Shown here in pieces: positions 1 through 7,047 of a DNA stretch of 10,935 nt. Each line of letters begins with the position of its first letter. The first letter of the stretch is position 1. Below the pieces are notes generated by a model. It searched no databases. It had not been told where the DNA came from and worked only from the letters and a program-made list of their open reading frames with translations. Origin of the DNA: Thalassiosira profunda. Its lineage: Eukaryota > Bacillariophyta > Thalassiosirophyceae > Thalassiosirales > Thalassiosiraceae. A program made the position numbers and the translations under genes. The stretch is taken from positions 1 through 10,935 of the forward strand of contig JALLAP010002147.1 in NCBI GenBank assembly GCA_036939355.1, read 5' to 3'.

Positions 1-243
1 CGCTGGATGGCGGAGGGCGAGGGACAGCCCCCCGACGAGAATGAGCCCGAGGCAAAACCCGAGCAGGAATATCCTGGTCGGTGGACTCTCTTCCGGTTCC
101 TCGTGCCTCCTCCTCCTCCTCCTCGTGCCCTGATGTGGGATATCGGACGGCTGTGGACGAAGGGCCTCGAGCTCGCAGTCGGAAGGCGGCGGGTCGGCCG
201 TTTGCAGAGCCGCCAGCTCAAATTCGGACGGCGGGTCGGCCAT
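1..243 (-). CDS. 5' part of a type II membrane protein (partial, runs off left edge)
   Basis: An open minus-strand frame of 81 codons starts at the ATG at 243-241 and is still open at base 1. The product has a roughly 57-residue hydrophilic N-terminus, six consecutive arginines (41-46, encoded by the AGG run), then one hydrophobic segment at about 58-77 (key stretch IFLLGFCLGLILVGG). A short basic cytosolic tail plus a single anchor is the layout of Golgi glycosyltransferases and sulfotransferases, but no catalytic domain lies inside the window, so its enzyme class is unknown. The tail holds an imperfect internal repeat, ADPPSEFELAAL then ADPPPSDCELEAL. The frame continues open a little upstream of the ATG but has no further ATG that I can see. 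It is divergent from the sulfotransferase at 567. The plus-strand frame over the same bases, with six prolines, is its antisense shadow. Confidence 0.55.
   Translation of the reverse strand, partial: MADPPSEFELAALQTADPPPSDCELEALRPQPSDIPHQGTRRRRRRHEEPEESPPTRIFLLGFCLGLILVGGLSLALRHPA
106..123. repeat. (CCT)6 trinucleotide microsatellite inside a coding region
   Basis: Six perfect CCT units. On the minus strand these are six AGG codons encoding the poly-arginine run just before the membrane anchor of the partial gene. Length variation would change the number of arginines without shifting the frame. Confidence 0.85.
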
Positions 244-566
244 GCTCAACCCAGCTCCCCAGCTCCGCGCCCAGCGCGCCTGCCTCTGGACCCTCGCGGG
301 ATGCAGCGGAGGAGGCCGAGCTGGAGCTGGATGCGTGGCTGTGGGGCCGATCTGGGAGGGCGGGATAGCAGGGGAGAGCTTCAACAATTTGCAAAGGTTG
401 CAATGTAGGCGCGAAGTACGTACAAACTTCTACTCTGACTTGCAGCTGCAGCGCTATTCAGGCGCACCTGTAGCCAGTGCGTGCGTGCAGTGGTGCATTC
501 CTGCATGCACTAGATATTGTATGCACAACAGCATGCAGACCACTGCACCAAGTAGCTGCTGCGACG
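244..566. promoter_or_regulatory. Divergent intergenic region between the partial membrane-protein gene and sulfotransferase 1
   Basis: These 323 bp separate two divergent start codons and must hold both promoters and 5' UTRs. I find no convincing coding exon. The half next to the sulfotransferase is rich in TGCA/GCATGC words. It contains an inverted repeat, TGCAGTGGTGCAT at 486-498 against ATGCAGACCACTGCA at 533-547, complementary except for a 2-nt bulge. No TATA box or named motif is certain. Confidence 0.5.
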
Positions 567-1754
567 ATGGGCGGCCGCCCCACCCTCCGCGGCATCCTCG
601 CGGCCACCCTTCTCGTCGGCGTGGTTGCGATATTATATGTTCCCGACTTGCGACAAAAGATAGTTTCGTCGGTGAAGCCAGTAGCAGTCACTCCCGAAAC
701 TGTGGAGGGAGGAGGTCAAGATGACAACGTGGATATTATCGCGAAGCAGCGCAATGAAACGTCGCATTCGACATTTGGTGTCGGTCCCATGCCTGTGTGC
801 GCCGGCAAATGGGGCCAATTTCATCGAAACAAGACTCTCCTGACGGAAACACAAGTCATACGGCGCCGTCCACCCCAAATCGACAATCGCACGTTCATGC
901 TCGACAAGTCGTTTGACAGCTTTGTCTTTGATCCCGACACCAATTTTGCCTTCTGCGCAATAGAGAAGAATGCGTGCAGTCAATGGCTGACAGTCCTACA
1001 AAACGTGATCGGCAAACATACAAGCAACGGAGCTAACGGCCCGGCGTATTATCTTGCGGGCCAATGTCAACAACGCTTTGGGAAGGAAAGGCTGAAAGAC
1101 ATATTGGAGTCGCCAAATTCCACCGTTGCTATCATGGTGCGGGATCCATTGGCCCGCTTTGCATCAGTGTACCTCAACAAGTGCTTCGATCTCAATTGTA
1201 CGAGCGGTTTTTGCCTCCCTCGGGTGCACCAAAAACTGCCCAAAGGACAGCCTATTTCATTCCGGCATGCTCTGGATTGGATCTTACATGCTGACGTGTC
1301 CGCAATTGACGGCCACTACAAACTCCAGTCGGTGAGGTGCGGTATTCAGAATGGCGGACTCGAAAAGTACTTCACCATTGTTGGGAGGATAACGAAGGAG
1401 ACTCTATCGACCGATGCGGACTGTCTCATGGAGTATGCAAACATTTCACAATACAACATCCCATCCGCGAAAAGTGTTCGTGAGCGCAACATTTCATCGC
1501 AAGCAACGTTTTGGTCGAAGGGAGCAGGTGCGGCCAACATTAAGTACCGTCCCGAAAAGGAAGAAGACGTGCTCAAGAAACTGTTTACCAAGGAGGCGGC
1601 ACGGAAGCTGATGGACAAGTTTCGAAGCGATTACAACACATTCCAGCTACCGGAGCCTGAGTGGATCGAAGACGCGACAGGAGAGTGGATGGATTCGCTG
1701 GATCATCACTCGTGCAAAAGGCCTTTGGGTAGAGGCGGCACGGGCAGAGTTTAG
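567..1754 (+). CDS. Golgi-type carbohydrate sulfotransferase 1 (sulfotransferase family 2-like)
   Basis: Predicted 395-residue type II membrane enzyme transferring sulfate from PAPS to a glycan in the Golgi lumen. Residues about 7-25 (LRGILAATLLVGVVAILYV) form the signal anchor. FCAIEKNACSQW (129-140) fits the 5'-phosphosulfate loop of family-2 carbohydrate sulfotransferases (K-x-A-C-x-x-W). IMVRDPLARFASVYLNKC (189-206) is the 3'-phosphate site (RDP...S). DGHYKLQSVRC (248-258) matches the downstream D-x-H-x-x-x-Q-x-x-x-C element of the family. Several N-x-S/T sequons fit a lumenal domain. The frame is open upstream to 477, but that codon is GTG; 567 is the first in-frame ATG and sits directly before the anchor. 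Neighbours are two more sulfotransferases and a GT31 enzyme. The coding sequence looks AT-richer than the genes on the right. The acceptor sugar is unknown. Confidence 0.85.
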   Translation: MGGRPTLRGILAATLLVGVVAILYVPDLRQKIVSSVKPVAVTPETVEGGGQDDNVDIIAKQRNETSHSTFGVGPMPVCAGKWGQFHRNKTLLTETQVIRRRPPQIDNRTFMLDKSFDSFVFDPDTNFAFCAIEKNACSQWLTVLQNVIGKHTSNGANGPAYYLAGQCQQRFGKERLKDILESPNSTVAIMVRDPLARFASVYLNKCFDLNCTSGFCLPRVHQKLPKGQPISFRHALDWILHADVSAIDGHYKLQSVRCGIQNGGLEKYFTIVGRITKETLSTDADCLMEYANISQYNIPSAKSVRERNISSQATFWSKGAGAANIKYRPEKEEDVLKKLFTKEAARKLMDKFRSDYNTFQLPEPEWIEDATGEWMDSLDHHSCKRPLGRGGTGRV

Positions 1755-1822
1755 TTGCAAATAGCGCAGATAGATGTTGAACGTAGTGGAGTTGTATGCC
1801 GCATCAATGCCTTTTGGTTGTC

Positions 1823-1849
1823 GACTATTTGCTCACCGATTGGAAGGCA
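1823..1849. repeat. 3'-flank repeat, copy A (matches 3113-3140)
   Basis: About 27 nt lying 69 nt after the stop of sulfotransferase 1, aligning with 3113-3140 downstream of sulfotransferase 2 with about four differences including one 1-nt indel; the core TCACCGATTGG is identical. A looser match just after both stop codons (A-TAG..CAGATAG) supports a shared 3' flank. In the second copy the same bases encode the end and stop codon of the convergent sulfotransferase 3. Confidence 0.6.
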
Positions 1850-2031
1850 TCCCAACTTGTGTCCCAACCTCAACCAAAGAGATGGTTCGTGAGAGATGCG
1901 TGCTCCGCAATTTTCAATTGCCCGGAATTGCCCACTGCGAAGGATTTTCACAGCCGCCAGCCACTTTGTTGCTCATACATGCACCCATTACTAGCTGGGT
2001 GCTACCGGTGCACCTTTAGCAGCAGATAATA

Positions 2032-3096
2032 ATGGGCGACTGCCCAACCCTCCGCAGCGTCCTCGCGGCCACTCTCATCTTCGGGGTGGCCTCATTCGCG
2101 TATATTTCCGGCCTGCACTGCGGCGATGTGCCGCCAGAGTCAACAGAGTTCAGGCGCGCCGCCGTTGCCGTTGGCGATGCAGGCGGCGAGAAGAGGAGGT
2201 TGGAGTTTGTCCACCTCACCAAGACGGGAGGGACGGCCATCGAGAAGGCTGCAATCTCTGTGGGCGTGCGGTGGAGCTTATGCCACTTCTCCCGAATATC
2301 GGTTTGCAATTCTCCCTCCACCGGGATGCAAGACGTGCTGCACAACGAGACGGCGAATTTGGGAGTGGTGAGCACAAGCCCGTGGCACACTCCGCCGTGG
2401 GTGTTTGCCTCTCACGCCGTATACTTCACGAAAAATCCTTACGAGGGCGCTGATTTATTCACCGTGGTGCGCAATCCTTACACGAGAGTCGTCAGCGAGT
2501 ATTACTGCCCATGGGAGGGGCTGGGGAAGGACGATCCGGACGTGATGAACCAGTGGATCCGACAGAAGCTGCAGGGGCAGACACACCGAAAGCTTCATGA
2601 GCAGCTCGAGCGTTTTCGCGTCAGTGGCACAGGGGGTGGTTTCTTCATTGGCAAGAAACACATGATACCTCAATATGAGTACGTGTTCGCCCCCGGTGGC
2701 GATCGTTTGATATCCGAGGAGAACGTGCTTAGGTTCGAAAACATTGCCGAAGACTTCCATGAGTTGATGGAGAGATACAACCTGGACGAGTGGATACACT
2801 TGTCAGAGGAGAAGACGAACGCTGGGAAAAGGGGCGCGCAACTGAGTCATCTGGATCTCTACCCCGACACGGTGAGGATGATCAACAGTTTCTTCGAGAG
2901 GGACTTTGAGGCGTTTGGGTATGAGCGCGTGGAGGCGTTTCGTACGGTGAATGCGACAAACAATACAGTGATATCGAAGCCTGCAGTATCGAAAACTCCA
3001 ACGAAGAAGAAAGTGCTGACCGCTCCCATCGGAGGTTTGGAGAACAGATCTGCCGCCAATGTAACGGCATTGTCCCGGAAAGATAAAGATAGATAG
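2032..3096 (+). CDS. Golgi-type sulfotransferase 2
   Basis: Predicted 354-residue PAPS-dependent sulfotransferase with an N-terminal signal anchor at about 7-25. FVHLTKTGGTAIE (59-71) is the 5'-phosphosulfate loop (K-T-G-G-T/S). LFTVVRNPYTRVVSEYY (142-158) is the 3'-phosphate site (R-N-P-x-x-R-x-x-S). HMIPQYEYV (210-218) is the PQ element found after it in this superfamily. LRFENIAEDFHELMERY and the terminal YPDTVRMINSFFERDFEAFGYE (with DFE.FGY) are typical late elements. A 50-residue basic, Ser/Thr-rich tail with N-x-S/T sites follows the domain. The first 28 residues match those of sulfotransferase 1 at 15 positions although the catalytic domains differ in motif style. The ATG at 2032 is preceded by ATAATA. 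The stop lies only 27 bp from the stop of the convergent gene. Substrate not predictable. Confidence 0.88.
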   Translation: MGDCPTLRSVLAATLIFGVASFAYISGLHCGDVPPESTEFRRAAVAVGDAGGEKRRLEFVHLTKTGGTAIEKAAISVGVRWSLCHFSRISVCNSPSTGMQDVLHNETANLGVVSTSPWHTPPWVFASHAVYFTKNPYEGADLFTVVRNPYTRVVSEYYCPWEGLGKDDPDVMNQWIRQKLQGQTHRKLHEQLERFRVSGTGGGFFIGKKHMIPQYEYVFAPGGDRLISEENVLRFENIAEDFHELMERYNLDEWIHLSEEKTNAGKRGAQLSHLDLYPDTVRMINSFFERDFEAFGYERVEAFRTVNATNNTVISKPAVSKTPTKKKVLTAPIGGLENRSAANVTALSRKDKDR

Positions 3097-3112
3097 CAGA
3101 TAGCAATACCTT

Positions 3113-3140
3113 GACAATTTGGTTCACCGATTGGGAGGCA
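3113..3140. repeat. 3'-flank repeat, copy B (matches 1823-1849)
   Basis: Second copy of the flank described at 1823-1849, 17 nt after the stop of sulfotransferase 2. It overlaps the last five codons and stop (3124-3126, minus strand) of sulfotransferase 3. Confidence 0.6.
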
Positions 3141-4071
3141 GGTCGGGATTCTCTGAACGGCACCTCCACGGATTGGCCGGGTCCTCGTTCCCCAACTGCG
3201 TGTACCTCCGCTTCAGATTTTCCGACGTCACATTCATCGCCTCGCATTCATCGTACCCAACGAACCGCGCCAGCTCCCCCCATTGTGTCAGGTTGTTCAA
3301 TTCTTCCGTCTCCATGTGAAACACATTTGGCAGACCAGCCGCCGCGGCTTTTAGGGCATCCCCCTCCTTCTCCACCTGGGAGCAGCTGCGGCCGTGGATG
3401 TCCTTGTGCCCCGGCGGACACGCCACGCGGCGGTAGTTGAGCACAATCTTCGACGCGGGGAACACGGTCCGTATCCAAGCGATCATGGCCGGGGAAGAAT
3501 ACCGAATCTCCTTCCAGCCGTGGTGACATCCCCGGTGGAGGCAGTGGGCGCCGTGCCGTTCGGAGTACAGTTTCTGCGTCAGGCACGCCATCGTGGTAGC
3601 ATTGTCATCTTGGGCTCCCTTCCACGACAAGGCCACGCCATGCTGCGACGAAGCATCGTGTATTGTCTTCTGCGCCCCGTAAAAGTCCTTCAGCAATCCG
3701 CCCTCCTCACCGTAAAAGTTCATCCCCGGCAATTTTGCAATCATCTCTTGCAATGTCGTGCTACCGGACCGACCTGTGGCGAGCACAATCGTCCAATCGA
3801 TACAGGAGAGGTCGCAGCCCGTCAGATGGAGCAGACATTCCTCGCCGCTTTGCGTGTCCTCGGTTCTACCAGCCTCTGTGGTATAAGTCCCAACGAATGC
3901 TTTGGAGATGGAATGCACCGGAGTGCCCACGAAGATCGGGTGTGTGGTGCCCAGCGCGAAGACAAACCCCAAAGCGAAGAAAAGGAGCGGCCACGTTCGC
4001 TGAAAGAGACTACCGCTGTTACCGTTGCCGCGGTCGTCACCGCCGCCGGCGCTGGAGGAGGAGGAGGGCAT
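3124..4071 (-). CDS. Golgi-type sulfotransferase 3 (Sulfotransfer_1/3-like)
   Basis: Predicted 315-residue single-anchor sulfotransferase. From the chosen ATG (4071-4069) a Ser/Gly-rich 25-residue tail leads into one membrane segment at 27-43 (TWPLLFFALGFVFALG). TIVLATGRSGSTTLQEM (94-110) is the PAPS 5'-phosphosulfate loop of the T-x-R-S-G-S-T type. GWKEIRY (185-191) and KIVLNYRR (208-215) fit the core helix and the 3'-phosphate strand. VFHMETEELNN (250-260) fits the later conserved strand. This motif style differs from sulfotransferases 1 and 2, so it belongs to another subfamily. The frame is open upstream to 4422, which would add 117 low-complexity basic residues; I chose the ATG that puts the anchor near the N-terminus. 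Convergent with sulfotransferase 2 and divergent from the GT31 gene. The acceptor is unknown. Confidence 0.83.
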   Translation of the reverse strand: MPSSSSSAGGGDDRGNGNSGSLFQRTWPLLFFALGFVFALGTTHPIFVGTPVHSISKAFVGTYTTEAGRTEDTQSGEECLLHLTGCDLSCIDWTIVLATGRSGSTTLQEMIAKLPGMNFYGEEGGLLKDFYGAQKTIHDASSQHGVALSWKGAQDDNATTMACLTQKLYSERHGAHCLHRGCHHGWKEIRYSSPAMIAWIRTVFPASKIVLNYRRVACPPGHKDIHGRSCSQVEKEGDALKAAAAGLPNVFHMETEELNNLTQWGELARFVGYDECEAMNVTSENLKRRYTQLGNEDPANPWRCRSENPDLPPNR

Positions 4072-4361
4072 CGGTGCTGGGCGCGGGCTCGCTGGTCGCT
4101 GGGCGGAGAGCGATCGGCCGTTGCCGTTGCAGATGTGGCGTTGCTTTTTTCGTCCGCGTGCGTGGTGCACATAAACCTTACTTTTCAACTGCCATTCAAC
4201 TGCCCCTCCACGCCTGAGAAACTGCATGCACCGTTGGTCGTCGTTCGGTCGTTCGTCTTGCCATCGCCGTTCAGCCGCCCTGCCCGCCCGCGGCGTGGCC
4301 CAGTGGCCCGTAACGGTAACGCACCCTATTATGTACAACGGTGCTATTCGACGGCCAAGAG
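4072..4361. promoter_or_regulatory. Divergent intergenic region between sulfotransferase 3 and the GT31 gene
   Basis: These 290 bp separate two divergent start codons of enzymes likely to act on the same kind of substrate, so a shared promoter could co-express them. I see no defined motif that I can name; assignment rests on position only. Confidence 0.45.
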
Positions 4362-5548
4362 ATGAGGGCGCTGATCCTTTTGGCCGTCGCCATCCTCTCG
4401 GCGTCAGGGGTGATCCGACCACTGCAATGGCACTTCTGTGATGATACCTCTCCCGTCAGCGGAGGCACAAGCAGTGAATCTCCCCAAGAGCAATCGAAGA
4501 CCGAGAGCGAAGCGCCAGGGAACCACTCTGCCGCGCTGGGCGTGGCTCAACTTCTGGTGTATATTGGATACCTGTCGGCTCCCGGCAACACAAAGAAGCG
4601 CCGCTGGCTGAGGAAGTCGTGCTTCCAACGAATCAGAGCCGCCTGCCATCGGATGAACGACAGTGACAACAACGAGACGTCTACTGGATTAGGCTGGGGC
4701 ACAGCGTGCGATGGTGGCTTCTTCATCGGGCAACCGAGCGACCCTAGAGCCTCTTCGTCGAGGCAAGGGAAGAGGCTGGGCGTCAAGGGCACCGACGTCG
4801 AAATCGAACAAGCCAAGAGCTTGCTGGAGGAGGTGGCCGAGTTCGGGGACGTCCATCTGCTCCCAATGCGAGATATGTATACCGAGCTGCCGAGCAAAAC
4901 GTATTCTTTATTGCGACGCGGAGCAGAGAGTGGCGCGAAGCTGGTCCTCAAGATCGATGATGATCATTGCCCAGACAGTGAGTATTACTTTGTTTGCAAC
5001 TGCTCGATGCTACCATTACCGCGGGTCTCATTTGCAATGGTACATATTCAGTGGAGAAGATTTTATCCATTGCGCAAGAGACATCTCCCGATGAAGCGAA
5101 GTATCTTGGTTATCTGGTGTCAGGGAACCATTCCCTAGAATTGGAGCGGGGGCCCGACGGTTCCGAGGCCCCTCCGTACATGAATGGGCCAGCTTATCTC
5201 GTTTCCCTGGCCCTTGCGCGTGCGGTGGCCATCGACAACGGCGCTCAATCGATTCTTTACATGCAGTACGGCAGCTCGACGGAAGATGCGAACATGGGAA
5301 AGTGGTACGAATACGCGAAGCAAACTCACCCTCAGCTGAAGTTCACGCGCGAGACGGTACATCCCGTGGCAATGGAGCACATCCCTCCGCCGACGAAATC
5401 AGAAGTTAGCTGTGGCGGCCATTCCGCTCCGGCATGCGATAAATGCCCGATGGGTCACGGAGAATTGTGGTGTCACGGACATTGCGTGTGGTCGGCTGAA
5501 AGTGGAGTGTGCGTGTTGCGCCCGGGACTTGCAATCGAAGAATACTAA
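4362..5548 (+). CDS. Beta-1,3-galactosyltransferase-like enzyme (GT31) with C-terminal Cys/His-rich tail, two exons
   Basis: Exons 4362-4977 and 5052-5548 join to 370 residues. The intron is needed to link the two halves of the domain: joining restores DDDHCPD-MEKILSIA, matching the GT31 layout of a DxD metal site followed by a helix. Residues 2-17 are a signal peptide or anchor. LVYIGYLSAPGNTKKRRWLR (65-84) is the first GT31 motif. FFIGQPSD (120-127) is the second strand. LPSKTYSLLRRG (176-187) precedes LKIDDD (196-201), the UDP-sugar/Mn site. PPYMNGPAYLVS (246-257) and TEDANMG (282-288) are the late acceptor-side and E-D-x-x-x-G motifs. The tail at 326-359 has spacing C-x2-H-x4-C-x2-CP-x2-HG-x3-WC-x-G-x-C-x-W-x6-C. 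An upstream in-frame GTG at 4341 was rejected as the start. Donor sugar and linkage are inferred from family only. Confidence 0.87.
4978..5051 (+). other. Spliceosomal intron of the GT31 gene (74 bp)
   Basis: Donor GTGAGT at 4978-4983, acceptor TTCAG ending at 5051. The length is not a multiple of three. Removing it joins a one-base codon remainder (A) with TG to give Met206 and puts the upstream DxD half and the downstream half of the GT31 domain in one frame. Confidence 0.88.
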
Positions 5549-5675
5549 CTTGAACTGATAGACGCCTAGCGAAAAGGAATTGAGCCAAAAGTAAGGAAAG
5601 TGTGTCCTTCCTTTAGATTTCCCACGTCTCCCCAAAACGAACCCTCGCCGGTCCCCTCGGCGCGCCGTCTCCTCT
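5549..5675. other. Convergent 3' intergenic region
   Basis: 127 bp between the stop codons of the GT31 gene and the peroxidase-like gene. It must hold both 3' UTRs. The only structure seen is a weak inverted repeat, AAGGAA at 5593-5598 against TTCCTT at 5608-5613. Confidence 0.5.
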
Positions 5676-7047
5676 TTACCTCAAGAAGTCGAGCTCGTCG
5701 TCGTTCAAGGTCTTCCGCTTCTTGTTCTTCAGCAACGATTCATATTTCCCGCCTGTGAACTCTGCCCCCAGCTGCGTCACCGCGTTGTACGCCACCTTCA
5801 AATCCTTCTCGTACAAGATCGGCTTGCTCCCGTACTTGTCCACCCACGATTTCGCCGTGGGGAGGTCCTTCGACAGCAGCAGCCCCCCGATCCAGCTGTA
5901 CTGCGTCGTGGAGGCCGAGGCCTTGGCGAGCGTTTTGAACGCCGTGCTCAGTTCCAGTTTGTCCTTCGACGCGCGCTTCCCGAACTTGTCGTCCGCCGTG
6001 CCGAAGGTGTCGGCGATGTACCACCCGTCGTCGCCACTCACGGTGTAGCTCTCCTCGTCGTCCAATCCATCCTTGGCTAGCTCGTTCTCAATGTCCTCGT
6101 CCGTCAGCTTCTTGAAGTCGCTCATCCGCCCGATCTTCCCGGCCTCCCGGAACTTGGGCTTGGAATTCGCCTTCCAATCTCCCTCGGGAGTCGCCTTCTC
6201 GATGGTGTCAATGGAAACGAGGCATCCCAACAAGGCCACCATCTCCCGCTCCGTCAAGCCCGAGGAGCGGAACGTGTCCGCCACAACGGNCGAGGCATCC
6301 CAACAAGGCCACCATCTCCCGCTCCGTCAAGCCCGAGGAGCGGAACGTGTCCGCCACAACGGACCCGTCCACCTCTCCCGTGAACAGGTTCAGCGGGGGC
6401 ATGCTGCCCGGCACCGGGGCCTTCGCCGCCACCTCCGTCCGTCCCAGCTGCGTCGGCAAATTCGGCCCGCCCACGGCCGCCACCGCCTCGGCCCCCGCGA
6501 GCGCCACGGCGTCCCCCAGGGTGATGCTGCTCAGCTTCTTCAGGTTCTTCTTCGCCTCCACCAGCACGGCCGCGCACTCCTGCAGCGCCTTCGTGTGGGC
6601 GTCGGCATCCTTCGACGCCAAGACCGCCTTGACGACGCTCCCGTCCGGCCCGCCCTCGTTCGTTTGCGCGTCGTACGACAGGCTGTCCAGCAGGGACAGT
6701 TCGAGGAAGTACGGCGTCAGCGCCGGCTTTTGCAGCAGCGCCCTCCGCACGGACTCGCGGAGGGAATCGACCGCCGACACCCGGAGCTCCTGGTCGCCGT
6801 ACATGGCCGGATCCAAAAACACGCGGGCCGAGGCGGGCGACGGGCCGGCGGTGACGGCAGTGGCAACGCCGGCGAGGGCGAGGGAGGCCTCGGCGAGGAA
6901 GGACCGGCGGTCGTTGTGTTGCATCGCGAGGGCCGTCGAGGAAGCGCTGGGTGCACCGAGGATGGTGCATGCCGGGCCGCTGGAGAAGGCGGCGGCGGGC
7001 GCGGCCAGGCAGGCCGCAGCTATGGCAGTGGTGCGGAGGGCAGCCAT
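5676..7047 (-). CDS. Plastid (thylakoid-lumenal) class I peroxidase-like protein, TL29/APX4 type, no haem ligands; frame broken by assembly gap
   Basis: Counting only one copy of the 72-bp repeat around the N at 6290, the minus frame is continuous for 432 residues. The presequence is tripartite: a signal peptide ending AAPAAA-FSS (about 1-21), a transit region, then NDRRSFLAEASLALAGVATA... ending SPASA (46-74), a twin-arginine lumen signal. The mature part is class I haem peroxidase-like: TPYFLELSLLDSLSYD (111-126) before GGPDGS; ITLGDAVALAGAEAVAAVGG then LGR (175-203); LTEREMVALLG (240-250); KYESLL (410-415). The positions of the distal Arg and His (family RLAWH) read E-L-S-L-L, and the proximal His (family G-x-H-T) reads G-C-L-V. 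It should therefore not bind haem as ascorbate peroxidase does. Plant TL29 is a comparable lumenal relative. The start at 7047 has ACC before the ATG; the frame is open further upstream. GC-rich, no intron seen. Confidence 0.83.
6218..6289. repeat. 72-bp direct repeat, copy 1 (gap artefact at 6290)
   Basis: Base-for-base identical to 6291-6362, with a single N between. Coding for the peroxidase-like protein around LTEREMVALLGCL. Dropping one copy and the N removes 73 bases and restores the frame (757 + 542 = 1299 bases = 433 codons). Best read as overlapping contig ends joined without merging. Confidence 0.93.
6290..6290. other. Single-N assembly gap
   Basis: One undetermined base between two identical 72-bp blocks inside the peroxidase-like gene. 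It marks a scaffold join, not a polymorphism. Confidence 0.93.
6291..6362. repeat. 72-bp direct repeat, copy 2 (gap artefact at 6290)
   Basis: Second identical copy; see 6218-6289. It continues directly into the upstream part of the peroxidase-like coding sequence. Confidence 0.93.

Noticed and set aside
7..408. Plus-strand 133-codon frame with a proline run
   Set aside because: It is antisense to the minus-strand frame with a clear membrane anchor; the proline run is only the reverse of the AGG (Arg) run and no domain is visible.
477..566. N-terminal extension of sulfotransferase 1 by 30 residues
   Set aside because: The start would be GTG, unlikely in a nuclear gene; the first ATG at 567 begins the anchor shared with sulfotransferase 2.
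4341..4361. GT31 start seven codons upstream
   Set aside because: The codon is GTG; the ATG at 4362 directly begins a good signal sequence.
3394..4365. Long plus-strand frame (323 codons)
   Set aside because: It is antisense to sulfotransferase 3, which shows PAPS-binding motifs; the plus frame is low-complexity with no family resemblance.
6218..6362. Real tandem duplication or mobile-element footprint
   Set aside because: The repeat is broken exactly by one N, breaks a conserved frame, and an unrelated repeat of the same 72-nt length exists at 9919-10063.
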